A DNA stretch of 64,000 nt from Cedecea lapagei. GTDB lineage: Bacteria; Pseudomonadota; Gammaproteobacteria; Enterobacterales; Enterobacteriaceae. The notes under the pieces were generated by a model that did not search any database, was not told where the DNA came from, and was given only the letters and a program-made list of their open reading frames with translations. Made by a program: the position numbers and the translations under genes. This document shows, piece after piece, positions 17,109 to 24,505 of the stretch. Numbering within the stretch: position 1 is the first letter of the stretch; each line of letters opens with the position of its first letter. The DNA is taken from assembly GCF_900635955.1 (NCBI RefSeq), contig NZ_LR134201.1:2852001-2916000 (forward strand). Direction: 5' to 3'.

Positions 17109-17813
17109 TTACATCGGCGATACGTTAAGGAAGAAGCGCTGCAGCCAGCCCATGTTCTGCGCTTCATTAATGTAGCCGTTACCGACATACTCAATTCGGG
17201 CATCCGCCACCTGGGTCGATGCAACGGTGTTGCTGCCGCTGATGGTGCGCGGGTTCACTACGCCAGAGAAGCGGATAAACTCCGTCCCCTGGTTGATGGC
17301 AATCTGTTTCTCACCTACGACGTGTAGGTTTCCGTTGGCCAGCACCTGATCGACGGTGACCGTCAGGGTGCCGCTAAAAGTGTTACTGGCGTTGGCGCCG
17401 CCTTTACCGTTAAAGCCGTTGCTGCCGGAAGCGCTCAGGTCAGCTTTCCCGCCTCCCAATAGCCCTGAAGCAAAAGTCGGGACCGTGTCGAAGCCGAGGG
17501 CCGATTTGCCGTCGCGGCTGGCATTCGCAGAGGAGCTCTTGCTGGCGCTAACGTTTTCCTGAAGCTGGATAGTTAAGGTGTCGCCGATATTACGCGGGCG
17601 ACGGTCTTCAAACAGCGGCTGATAGCCGTAGTTCATCGGCTGTGCGGTCTGGAAAATTGACCCGTTGATCGCCGGCGAAGGGCCAGGAACCGGCTGGGCG
17701 GTGGTCGCACCTTCCACCAGCGGTTTACTTGGCACAAGGGCGCAGCCGCTCACGGCAAACACCAGACTCAGGACAACAGGACGGAGCACCATTGGGTTTT
17801 GCATTGCTTTCAT
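17109..17813 (-). CDS. flgH: Flagellar L-ring lipoprotein FlgH
   Basis: A 234-residue lipoprotein that forms the outer-membrane L ring. A lipobox (VSGCALVP) follows a short signal peptide, with the lipidated Cys near residue 24. The core sequence YQPLFEDRRPRNIGDTLTI, GGANASNTFSGTLTVTVDQV and the end MGWLQRFFLNVSPM are family hallmarks. The start at 17813 gives the length of the E. coli protein less two residues. A second ATG three codons in is possible, as no strong ribosome site separates them. Confidence 0.96.
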   Translation of the reverse strand: MKAMQNPMVLRPVVLSLVFAVSGCALVPSKPLVEGATTAQPVPGPSPAINGSIFQTAQPMNYGYQPLFEDRRPRNIGDTLTIQLQENVSASKSSSANASRDGKSALGFDTVPTFASGLLGGGKADLSASGSNGFNGKGGANASNTFSGTLTVTVDQVLANGNLHVVGEKQIAINQGTEFIRFSGVVNPRTISGSNTVASTQVADARIEYVGNGYINEAQNMGWLQRFFLNVSPM

Positions 17814-17859
17814 CTTCAGGTCACGGCAGCCGACGCGTTTTCACGCGCCGGCACACGCC

Positions 17860-18642
17860 TTACATTTGCGTCAGTTTTTGCAGCATCTGGTCGGTCGTGG
17901 AGACCGCTTTGCTGTTGATTTCGTATGCGCGCTGAACCTGGATCATGTTCACCAGCTCCTCAGCAACGTTAACGTTTGAAGTCTCAACGTAGCCCTGATA
18001 CAGCAAACCAGCGCCGTTCAATCCCGGCGTGGAATCGTTTGGCGCACCGGATGCCTGGGTTTCGGTGTAAAGGTTTTCACCGATACTTTCCAGACCGGTA
18101 TCGTTCACAAAGGTCGTCAGGTTAAGCTGGCCAACCTGCACCGGCGCGGCCTGCCCCTGTAAGGTTGCGCTCACCACGCCGTCACGCCCGATAGTCAGGC
18201 TCAGCGCGTTTGCCGGTACGGTAATTGCCGGCTGCACCTGAAAACCGCCCGCCGTGACCAGCTGGCCATTCTGGTCAACCTGGAAAGAACCATCGCGGGT
18301 GTAAGCGGAGGTGCCGTCCGGGAGTAAGACCTGGAAGAAGCCTTCGCCTTTAATCGCCACATCCTTGCTGTTGTCCGTTTTAGACAGGTTGCCCTGGCTG
18401 TGCAGACGCTCGGTGGCAACCGGGCGAACGCCGGTACCAATCTGCAAACCGGACGGGAGCGTGGTTTGCTCGGAAGACTGAGCGCCTGGCTGGCGAATGG
18501 TTTGGTAAAGTAAATCTTCAAACACGGCGCGTTGACGCTTGAAACCATTGGTGGAGACGTTTGCCAGGTTGTTGGCAATCACATCCATATTGGTTTGCTG
18601 TGCATCAAGACCCGTTTTGGCGATCCATAAAGAACTGATCAT
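17860..18642 (-). CDS. flgG: Flagellar distal rod protein FlgG
   Basis: A 260-residue rod protein, the length of the E. coli protein. The N-terminus MISSLWIAKTGLDAQQTNMD with NNLANVSTNGFKRQ carries the flagellar rod-family motif. The C-terminus has NVNVAEELVNMIQVQRAYEINSKAV, the closing coiled-coil segment. FlgG builds the distal rod through the P and L rings. It lies 30 bases after flgF and 46 before flgH. It is intact, unlike its neighbour flgF. Confidence 0.97.
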   Translation of the reverse strand: MISSLWIAKTGLDAQQTNMDVIANNLANVSTNGFKRQRAVFEDLLYQTIRQPGAQSSEQTTLPSGLQIGTGVRPVATERLHSQGNLSKTDNSKDVAIKGEGFFQVLLPDGTSAYTRDGSFQVDQNGQLVTAGGFQVQPAITVPANALSLTIGRDGVVSATLQGQAAPVQVGQLNLTTFVNDTGLESIGENLYTETQASGAPNDSTPGLNGAGLLYQGYVETSNVNVAEELVNMIQVQRAYEINSKAVSTTDQMLQKLTQM

Positions 18643-18672
18643 CGTTTAATCCTGTAGTAAGTAAGCCGGTCG

Positions 18673-19427
18673 TCAGGTCATTTGCAGCAGCGTATTCGCG
18701 CGCTGTTCATTATCATCAACGTTGGAGATAACTTTCATCTGCATCTCAAAACGACGGGCGTTAGCGATCATGTCCGCCATCGCTTCCGCCGGTTTCACGT
18801 TGCTGCCTTCCAGTACGCCGGACATCACTTTAATGGTAGGGTCAGCCTGAGCTACCGCACCGCGAGTGGCCTGAGCGGTGGCGTTTAGGCGGAACAGCCC
18901 GTCATCGCCGCGCACGACCTCCTGCTGCGTGGCTTTCACCAGCTTTAGTTGGCCAATGGGCGACACGGTGTTCGGCGGGTCGCCGGGGTTCAGGGCGGAG
19001 ATGGTCCCGTCCGCCGCGATAGTGACCTGCGAACCTTCCGGCACCGCAATCGGGCCACCGTCGCCAATCACAGGGCGGCCGCCGATGGTCAACTGACCGG
19101 CGGGCTTACCTGAATATTGCCGTTGCGGGTATAGGCTTCGCCGCCGTCCTGCGTCTGCACCGCCAGCCAGCCATCCTGCTGCAGAGCCACGTCCATCGGG
19201 CGCGAGGTGTAGTCCAGTTGGCCCGGCGTCATATCGGCCCCGGGCGTCGAGGCGATGACGAGGGTGCGGGTTGGCAGAGAAAGCCCTTCAACCGGCACCG
19301 CACGCAAAGCGTTAAGCTGCGCACGGAAGCCCGGAGTGGAAGCATTTGCCAGGTTGCCTGCCGTCACTGATTGTTGATTCAGCGTTTGGCTGGCAGCGCC
19401 CATGGCGGTGTAGATTGCGTGATCCAT
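18673..19427 (-). pseudogene. flgF: Flagellar proximal rod protein FlgF, split by a frameshift
   Basis: The N-terminal 112 codons (19427-19089, MDHAIYTAMGAASQTLNQQ to GNIQVSPPVS then stop) and the C-terminal 139 codons (19092-18673, from MTIGGRPVIGDGGP) together make a full FlgF of about 251 residues. The break lies at 19094-19104, where the minus strand reads AGCCCGCCGGTCAGTTGA. One extra base would give the family sequence SP-x-GQLTIGG. FlgF is part of the proximal rod and is needed for motility in E. coli. Every other flg gene here is intact, so an error in the sequence is at least as likely as a real mutation. Confidence 0.88.
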
Positions 19428-19447
19428 TAAGCCGTCCCGTCAGGCGC

Positions 19448-20698
19448 TTAGCGCAGGTTAACCAGGGTATTGAGGATCTGATCCTGGGTTTTGATGGTCT
19501 GCGCGTTCGACTGATAGTTACGCTGCGCGACGATCATGCTCACCAGTTCTTTACTCAGATCCACGTTTGATGACTCCAGCGCACCGCTGGTCAGCGTGCC
19601 GAAGTTACCGGTACCCGCGAGGCCAAGCAGCGCAACGCCGGAAGAGTTACTTGCGGTCCAGACGTTATCGCCCTGGGATTGCAAACCTTCAGGGTTAGCA
19701 AAGTTGGACAGCACGATTTGACCCAGCAGCTGGGTTTGCTCGTTGGAGTAATTCCCGACCACGGTGCCATCATCGTTAATCTGGTAGGAGACCAGGTCAC
19801 CCGGCTTATAGCCGTTCTGATTGGTCGCGACGATGTTGTTAGCGCCGGTGTTCTGCTGCATCGAGTTCTGGAAGCTCAGCGCGAAGTTGGCCGCCGTTGC
19901 GCCGTTGGTTACGCCGGTCGTCACGTTAATGCTGGTTGGCAGCGTATTCGGGTTTGGAATCGGATCGGCAGCCCCTGCGGTAATCCCCTGCAGGTTGCCG
20001 TTGTTGTCGAAACGCATAAACCCGGCGGCAGTCGCCGTCGAATTCGCAACGGAGGAGTCCTTGGTGTATACAGCCCAGGTATTGTCCGCGCTCTTGACGT
20101 AATAAATATCCATGCCATGGGCGTTACCCTGGCTGTCGAAGACTGTGACCGTGCCCTTCTTGTTGTAGCTGTCCGCTTTGGTCGGATCGAAAGGCGTGGT
20201 GGTCGGCACTTTATCAGTGGAGTTCAGGTTGATCTGTTGAGACGCGGTGGTGGTGCTCTTCGCCGCCATCAGCGTATTCGGCACAGACAGGCCTACCGGG
20301 TTGGCGCCCTGCTGGATGGTCGGTGGAGTGCCGGTAGCCGGGTAGCCGGTCAGCTGCAGGCCCTGCATGTTCACCAGGTTGCGGTTTTCATCCAGCTTGA
20401 ACTGTCCGTTGCGGCTATAGAAAACGGAACCGGAGCTGTCTACCAGGCGGAAGAAGCCGTTCTGGCTAATCGCCACGTCCAGGCCGCGGCCTGTACTGGT
20501 GGTTGTACCATCGGCAAAGTTCTGGGTCACGCCCGCCACTTTAACGCCCAGGCCCACTTTAGAGCCTGCAAACATGTCGGCAAAAGAGACCGAGCCGGAT
20601 TTAAAACCGTAGGTCGCGGAGTTGGCAATGTTGTTACCAATCACGTCCAGGTTGGTGGCCGCAGCATTCAAGCCGCTGACCGCTTGAGAAAACGCCAT
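19448..20698 (-). CDS. flgE: Flagellar hook protein FlgE
   Basis: A 416-residue hook protein (E. coli about 402). The N-terminus MAFSQAVSGLNAAATNLDVI and NNIANSATYGFKSGSVSFAD are the rod/hook-family signature. The C-terminus SSNVDLSKELVSMIVAQRNYQSNAQTIK is the closing helix. The middle carries the variable surface domains and accounts for the small length difference. It lies 27 bases after flgD and precedes the broken flgF gene. No internal stop or odd composition is seen. Confidence 0.97.
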   Translation of the reverse strand: MAFSQAVSGLNAAATNLDVIGNNIANSATYGFKSGSVSFADMFAGSKVGLGVKVAGVTQNFADGTTTSTGRGLDVAISQNGFFRLVDSSGSVFYSRNGQFKLDENRNLVNMQGLQLTGYPATGTPPTIQQGANPVGLSVPNTLMAAKSTTTASQQINLNSTDKVPTTTPFDPTKADSYNKKGTVTVFDSQGNAHGMDIYYVKSADNTWAVYTKDSSVANSTATAAGFMRFDNNGNLQGITAGAADPIPNPNTLPTSINVTTGVTNGATAANFALSFQNSMQQNTGANNIVATNQNGYKPGDLVSYQINDDGTVVGNYSNEQTQLLGQIVLSNFANPEGLQSQGDNVWTASNSSGVALLGLAGTGNFGTLTSGALESSNVDLSKELVSMIVAQRNYQSNAQTIKTQDQILNTLVNLR

Positions 20699-20724
20699 GT
20701 CTTACTCCTGCTAAGGTTGTAGGC

Positions 20725-21423
20725 TTAAATAATTTGCCTGATTGCATCAAGGGTGGTGGAACCGTAGGTCCCGAGATCCAGCTTCGCGCCATCTTTGCTG
20801 TTGATAACGCCGCTCACCATGGCGAAGTTCAGCGGCTGAGCCACCAGCTGCGTCCCGCCGTTGGTGGCATTGATTGCCACGGTATAAGAGCCGTCAGGCA
20901 CGTTGGTGCCGTCGTTGGCGCTGCCGTCCCAGGTAAAGGTATGCACCCCGGCGCTAAGCCCGCCAATCTCGATAGTACGGACCACTTTGCCGTCTTTATC
21001 AGAGATAGTTGCCGTGACTTTATCCGCCGCCTGCTGCAGCTCAACGCCAAACGGCGTAGTGCTGATGGTGTTGGTTTTCGAGTCCGTGCCCGCCAGCACT
21101 TTGCTGCCCGGGATCATGACGCCGTGGCCAATCAGGGCGCTGGCCTGCAGAGACTGGTTCTGGTTGAGCTGGCCGGAGACCGAGCCCAGCGTGGTATTGA
21201 GTTTTTCGATGCCGCTAACGGTACTGATCTGCGCAAGCTGCGTGGTCAGTTCGTTGTTCTGCATTGGGTTGGTGGGATCCTGGTTTTTTAACTGCGCCAC
21301 CAGCAGGGTCAAGAAGCTTCCCTGCAGGTCTGCCGCGCTGTTGCCCGTCAGGCTGTTTTTCGATGCGCCAGCCGTGGGATCAACATTGTTGGTCGGATCG
21401 GTCGTTTTGACTGCAATGGACAT
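20725..21423 (-). CDS. flgD: Flagellar hook cap / assembly protein FlgD
   Basis: A 232-residue scaffold that caps the growing hook and is later replaced by FlgK. Conserved sequence includes FLTLLVAQLKNQDPTNPMQNNE (residues about 37-58), the family hallmark, followed by a tudor/fibronectin-like region with FTWDGSANDGTNVPDGSYTV, the FLIG-like loop. The end (KLDLGTYGSTTLDAIRQII) is typical. It is spaced 11 bases from flgC and 26 from flgE. Confidence 0.96.
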   Translation of the reverse strand: MSIAVKTTDPTNNVDPTAGASKNSLTGNSAADLQGSFLTLLVAQLKNQDPTNPMQNNELTTQLAQISTVSGIEKLNTTLGSVSGQLNQNQSLQASALIGHGVMIPGSKVLAGTDSKTNTISTTPFGVELQQAADKVTATISDKDGKVVRTIEIGGLSAGVHTFTWDGSANDGTNVPDGSYTVAINATNGGTQLVAQPLNFAMVSGVINSKDGAKLDLGTYGSTTLDAIRQII

Positions 21424-21434
21424 ATAGGCTCCTT

Positions 21435-21839
21435 TTACTGACCGAGAGTGAGCGTTTTCATCATCATGCCCTTCACGGTGTTAAGCACCTCGACGTTCGC
21501 CTGGTAGCTGCGGGAGGCGGACATGCTGTTTACCATCTCCCCGACAACGTCTACGTTAGGCATACGCACGTAGCCGCGGGCATCGGCAAGCGGGTTGCCC
21601 GGCTGGAAAACCAGCTTGTCCGGCGCATCGCTCTCCACCACGTTGGTCACCTTCACGCCGCCGGTCGCCGCGCCCGGCGCAGCATCCACCTGGAAAACGA
21701 CCTGTTTTGCGCGGTAAGGCTGCCCGTCAGGTCCGGTCACGCTGTCGGCGTTGGCGAGGTTACTCGCCGCGACGTTCATGCGCTTGGACTGGGCGGTCAT
21801 CGCCGAACCGGCGATGTCAAAAATATTGAGTAAGGCCAT
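21435..21839 (-). CDS. flgC: Flagellar proximal rod protein FlgC
   Basis: A 134-residue rod protein, the E. coli length. MALLNIFDIAGSAMTAQSKRMNVAASNLANAD is the rod-family N-terminus and VDVVGEMVNSMSASRSYQANVEVLN the C-terminal helix. FlgC, with FlgB and FlgF, forms the proximal rod just outside the MS ring. It starts three bases after the flgB stop, which indicates coupled translation. Confidence 0.97.
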   Translation of the reverse strand: MALLNIFDIAGSAMTAQSKRMNVAASNLANADSVTGPDGQPYRAKQVVFQVDAAPGAATGGVKVTNVVESDAPDKLVFQPGNPLADARGYVRMPNVDVVGEMVNSMSASRSYQANVEVLNTVKGMMMKTLTLGQ

Positions 21840-21842
21840 CGA

Positions 21843-22253
21843 TTATCCCTGTAGCACCGACATCATGCTTTTGATTTGCCCGCCAAGCACCGTGAGGTTG
21901 GTTTGGTAATTCAGGCTGTTATCGGCAAACTGCGTACGCTCGCGGTCCATATCGACGGTGTTACCGTCCATGGCAGGCTGGTCAGGTACGCGGTAGAGGA
22001 GATCGAGCGATGGCGTGGAGTGGGTCTGTGCCGGAATATGGCGTGCTGACGTCAGCGCAAGCGACATGCCGCCGCCTTCAACACGTCCGCGATCCATCAC
22101 CTTTTTCATTTCGCTGGCAAAGTCGATATCGCGCGCCTGAAAGCCCGGCGTGTCGGCATTGGCAATATTCGCGGCCAGGATCTCTTGACGCTGGGCACGC
22201 AAATTTAGCGCTTCCTGTTGAAATCGCAGTGCGGCGTCCAGTTTATCGAGCAT
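21843..22253 (-). CDS. flgB: Flagellar proximal rod protein FlgB
   Basis: A 136-residue rod protein. The start at 22253 (MLDKLDAALRFQQEALNLRA) is chosen because GGAGGAAG lies directly upstream and it agrees with E. coli; the frame is open six codons further. NIANADTPGFQARDIDFASEM is the family motif. It heads the flgBCDEFGHIJ operon, which is divergent from flgA across about 160 bases. Confidence 0.96.
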   Translation of the reverse strand: MLDKLDAALRFQQEALNLRAQRQEILAANIANADTPGFQARDIDFASEMKKVMDRGRVEGGGMSLALTSARHIPAQTHSTPSLDLLYRVPDQPAMDGNTVDMDRERTQFADNSLNYQTNLTVLGGQIKSMMSVLQG

Positions 22254-22412
22254 GCTTCCTCCATGGTCCATAGAATTAGGAATCGTCTGAAAGCTTAAAG
22301 CGCCTTACGCGGACGCGATGGGTGGAATAAGCACAAAATACGTCGCTATTTATCGCCTTGATCGAAACGACTCGCGGTTAAAATCACCGCAACCTGAGAA
22401 CGGAGAAGCGCG
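22254..22412. promoter_or_regulatory. Divergent flgB / flgA promoter region (FlhDC-controlled by homology)
   Basis: These 159 bases separate the two divergent flagellar units. In E. coli and Salmonella this region carries a shared FlhDC site giving middle-class expression. I see A/T-rich tracts (CGCTATTTATCGCC near 22343) compatible with such a site but cannot place it exactly. Confidence 0.45.
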
Positions 22413-23072
22413 ATGAGAAGCCTGAAAATCTGGAGCGGCGTGGCCAGTTTGCTGGTCAGCCAGCTGGCCCTGGCGGGAACGCTCGACCTGCCCCTGACTC
22501 AGTATTTCCAGCAGCGCCTGGCGGGAATAAGCGACGACGTTAGCGTCAAGGTGAAAACGCCGGACGGTCAGCTTCCCACCTGCCCTCAGCCCGAATTTTC
22601 AACGCCAGGCAACGCAAAACTGTGGGGCAACGTCAGCGTGATGGCGCGCTGCGGCAGCGATAAACGCTTCGTTCAGCTTCAGGTCATCGCCACGGGGGAG
22701 TACGTCGTCGCCAGCCGGGTCATCGCGCGCGGCGCAAGAATCGACCCCGGCAGCGTAGCGCTAAAGCGGGGTCGTCTTGACCAGCTCCCACCACGCACTA
22801 TGATGAGTCTCGATCAGACGACCGAGGCGGTAACGCTTCGGGATATCGCCCCCGGACAGCCCATCGTTCAGTCGATGGTGCGCCAGGCGTGGCGCGTGAA
22901 AGCCGGTCAGCAGGTTCAGGTTATTGCCTCCGGGGAAGGCTTTAGCGTCAACGGCGAAGGCAAGGCGTTGAACAACGCAGCGGTTGCGCAAAATGCCCGA
23001 GTTCGCATGTCCTCAGGGCAGGTGGTTAGCGGCAAGGTGGATGCTGATGGGAATATTCTGATTAATCTATAA
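22413..23072 (+). CDS. flgA: P-ring assembly chaperone FlgA
   Basis: A 219-residue periplasmic protein with a signal peptide (SGVASLLVSQLALA). The C-terminal half is an SAF domain (YVVASRVIARGARIDPGSVAL and VNGEGKALNNAAVAQNARVRM), as in pilus and flagellar chaperones. FlgA is needed to polymerise FlgI into the P ring. The start has a GGAGAAG site. It is divergent from flgB, and the flgMN late promoter lies just after its stop. Confidence 0.96.
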   Translation: MRSLKIWSGVASLLVSQLALAGTLDLPLTQYFQQRLAGISDDVSVKVKTPDGQLPTCPQPEFSTPGNAKLWGNVSVMARCGSDKRFVQLQVIATGEYVVASRVIARGARIDPGSVALKRGRLDQLPPRTMMSLDQTTEAVTLRDIAPGQPIVQSMVRQAWRVKAGQQVQVIASGEGFSVNGEGKALNNAAVAQNARVRMSSGQVVSGKVDADGNILINL

Positions 23073-23078
23073 TCTTTT

Positions 23079-23105
23079 TAAAGATTCCGCGGCGACTGCC
23101 GATAG
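23079..23105 (+). promoter_or_regulatory. Sigma-28 (FliA) promoter of flgMN
   Basis: TAAAGATT, an 11-base spacer, then GCCGATAG nearly equals the sigma-28 consensus (TAAAGTTT-N11-GCCGATAA). It sits 63 bases upstream of flgM and gives the known late-class feedback promoter. Confidence 0.88.
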
Positions 23106-23167
23106 TACTCTCAACAAATAATACTGACCGGCTATTACGCCGCGAGCCCCTCGATGAGGAGAGAATA

Positions 23168-23461
23168 ATGAGCATTGATCGCACGTCGCCACTGAAACCG
23201 GTAAGCACCGTACAACCGCGTGAAACAAGCGATCCGCAGACGCTGAAAAACCGTCTGGAAAAATCCACCACCGCCAACAGCACCAGCGTGAAGTTGAGCG
23301 ATGCGCAGGCTAAACTGATGCAGCCAGGCAGCGGCGATATCAATATGGAACGCGTTGAAGCGCTGAAGACGGCTATTCGTAACGGCGACCTGAAGATGGA
23401 TACCGGCAAGATCGCCGATGCGCTGATCCAGGAAGCGCAAAGCTATTTGTCGAGTAAATAA
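23168..23461 (+). CDS. flgM: Anti-sigma-28 factor FlgM
   Basis: A 97-residue protein, the usual FlgM length. The N-terminal part (MSIDRTSPLKPVSTVQPRET) is the disordered export half. The C-terminal part (VEALKTAIRNGDLKMDTGKI to SYLSSK) binds FliA. FlgM holds sigma-28 inactive until the hook is complete, then leaves through the flagellar export channel. GAGGAG precedes the start. It is co-transcribed with flgN two bases downstream, from both flgA read-through and the late promoter. Confidence 0.97.
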   Translation: MSIDRTSPLKPVSTVQPRETSDPQTLKNRLEKSTTANSTSVKLSDAQAKLMQPGSGDINMERVEALKTAIRNGDLKMDTGKIADALIQEAQSYLSSK

Positions 23462-23463
23462 CG

Positions 23464-23889
23464 GTGAGTCGTCTGTTAGAAGTGCTGGACCAAATGACCG
23501 CGGTGCTGAATTCACTGAAAGAGGTGATGGACGCTGAGCAGCTGCAACTGTCCGCAGGCCAGATAAACAGCAATGCGCTGCAACGTATAACCGAAGATAA
23601 AAGCTCGCTGCTGGCTACGCTGGACTACCTGGAGCAGCAGCGCCGCACGGAGCAAAACGCTGGCGCGGTAACCAGCCTGGACGTCAGCCAGCGCTGGCAG
23701 ACGATTACGCAAAAGACCCTGCATCTGCGTAACATAAATCAGCACAATGGCTGGTTACTGGACGATCAGATGGCTCGCAATGAGCAGGCTATTGCGGTGT
23801 TAAAACCGCATCAGGCGCCGGACTTCTATGGTGCCGATGGGCAGGCAACGTCGCAGGGCAACCGCGGCGGCAAAAAAATCACTATCTGA
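23464..23889 (+). CDS. flgN: FlgK/FlgL export chaperone FlgN
   Basis: A 141-residue, mostly helical chaperone for the hook-filament junction proteins. The GTG start (GTGAGTCGTCTG) lies two bases after the flgM stop, and the sequence SRLLEVLDQMTAVLNSLKEVMD aligns with E. coli FlgN, as does NGWLLDDQMARNEQAIAVLKPH and the end RGGKKITI. The GTG start and the close spacing indicate coupling to flgM. A strong hairpin follows. Confidence 0.96.
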   Translation: MSRLLEVLDQMTAVLNSLKEVMDAEQLQLSAGQINSNALQRITEDKSSLLATLDYLEQQRRTEQNAGAVTSLDVSQRWQTITQKTLHLRNINQHNGWLLDDQMARNEQAIAVLKPHQAPDFYGADGQATSQGNRGGKKITI

Positions 23890-23908
23890 TTTTCCCACCT
23901 GATAAAAG

Positions 23909-23938
23909 CTGCTGGTCAACACTCTCCTTGACCAGCAG
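23909..23938 (+). terminator. Terminator after flgN
   Basis: The perfect 11-base stem CTGCTGGTCAA / TTGACCAGCAG with an eight-base loop is followed by a moderately T-rich tail, 20 bases after the flgN stop. Confidence 0.75.
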
Positions 23939-23943
23939 GTTGT

Positions 23944-24427
23944 TTATTTCAGCGATTTCAACACTTTTACCGTAGCGTCGATATCAATCTCATCCTCTGA
24001 GAAGAGGTGCGTCTCACCCTGGAAGGTGGTCACGGCCAGTTTTTTTCACCGTGCGCATTTCCCCCTCTTTTTTCTCTGCCTTCGGGCGAATGCTGTTCAT
24101 CAGCAGCCCCACCGACAGCACCGCGTTTTCTTTGTCGATCTTGCCGTCCGCCGGCTGCTCTTCGCTGTACACCACGAAAGATTTGATCGAGGTGATCTTC
24201 AGACGCTCCCCCGCAATAAAGATATGTTTGCTCTCCGGCTCAACCTTCACGGCAAAAGCCGACAGCCCTTTATTATTGGTTCCCGGTTCGAAGGTCACCG
24301 ACGCGTCCTTTTTGATAAGCTCCGGATTGGCGACTTTAATCACATGGAAGTAACGGTTCTCGCCGTTTTCATCTTTGATAAATCCGAAGCCTTTCTCTTC
24401 GAACCAGGTTGTGATTATTCCTCTCAT
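23944..24427 (-). pseudogene. Cold-shock-domain protein with a C-terminal extension, frameshifted near its end
   Basis: The start MRGIITTWFEEKGFGFIKDENGENRYFHV is a cold-shock (OB-fold) domain with the RNP1-like motif KGFGFI; the middle and end are unfamiliar. The open frame stops at 24014 (137 residues, ending KKTGRDHLPG). A run of seven T on the plus strand (24040-24046) lies just before. With six, the frame continues as KKLAVTTFQGETHLFSEDE and ends IDIDATVKVLKSLK at 23944, 160 residues in all. The continued sequence looks truly coding. Such a protein may bind RNA or single-stranded DNA. E. coli has no gene at this place between flgN and murJ. Confidence 0.72.
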
Positions 24428-24505
24428 CGCTCTGTCACCTAATTAACCCTTCAACATATAAAGAATAGGGTGGCCTGACAAAAGCGTCATCCACCCAGAA
24501 AAAAA

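Noticed and set aside
19679..20722. A 347-codon frame opposite flgE
   Set aside because: Shadow of flgE; Arg/Val/Gly-rich with no motif.
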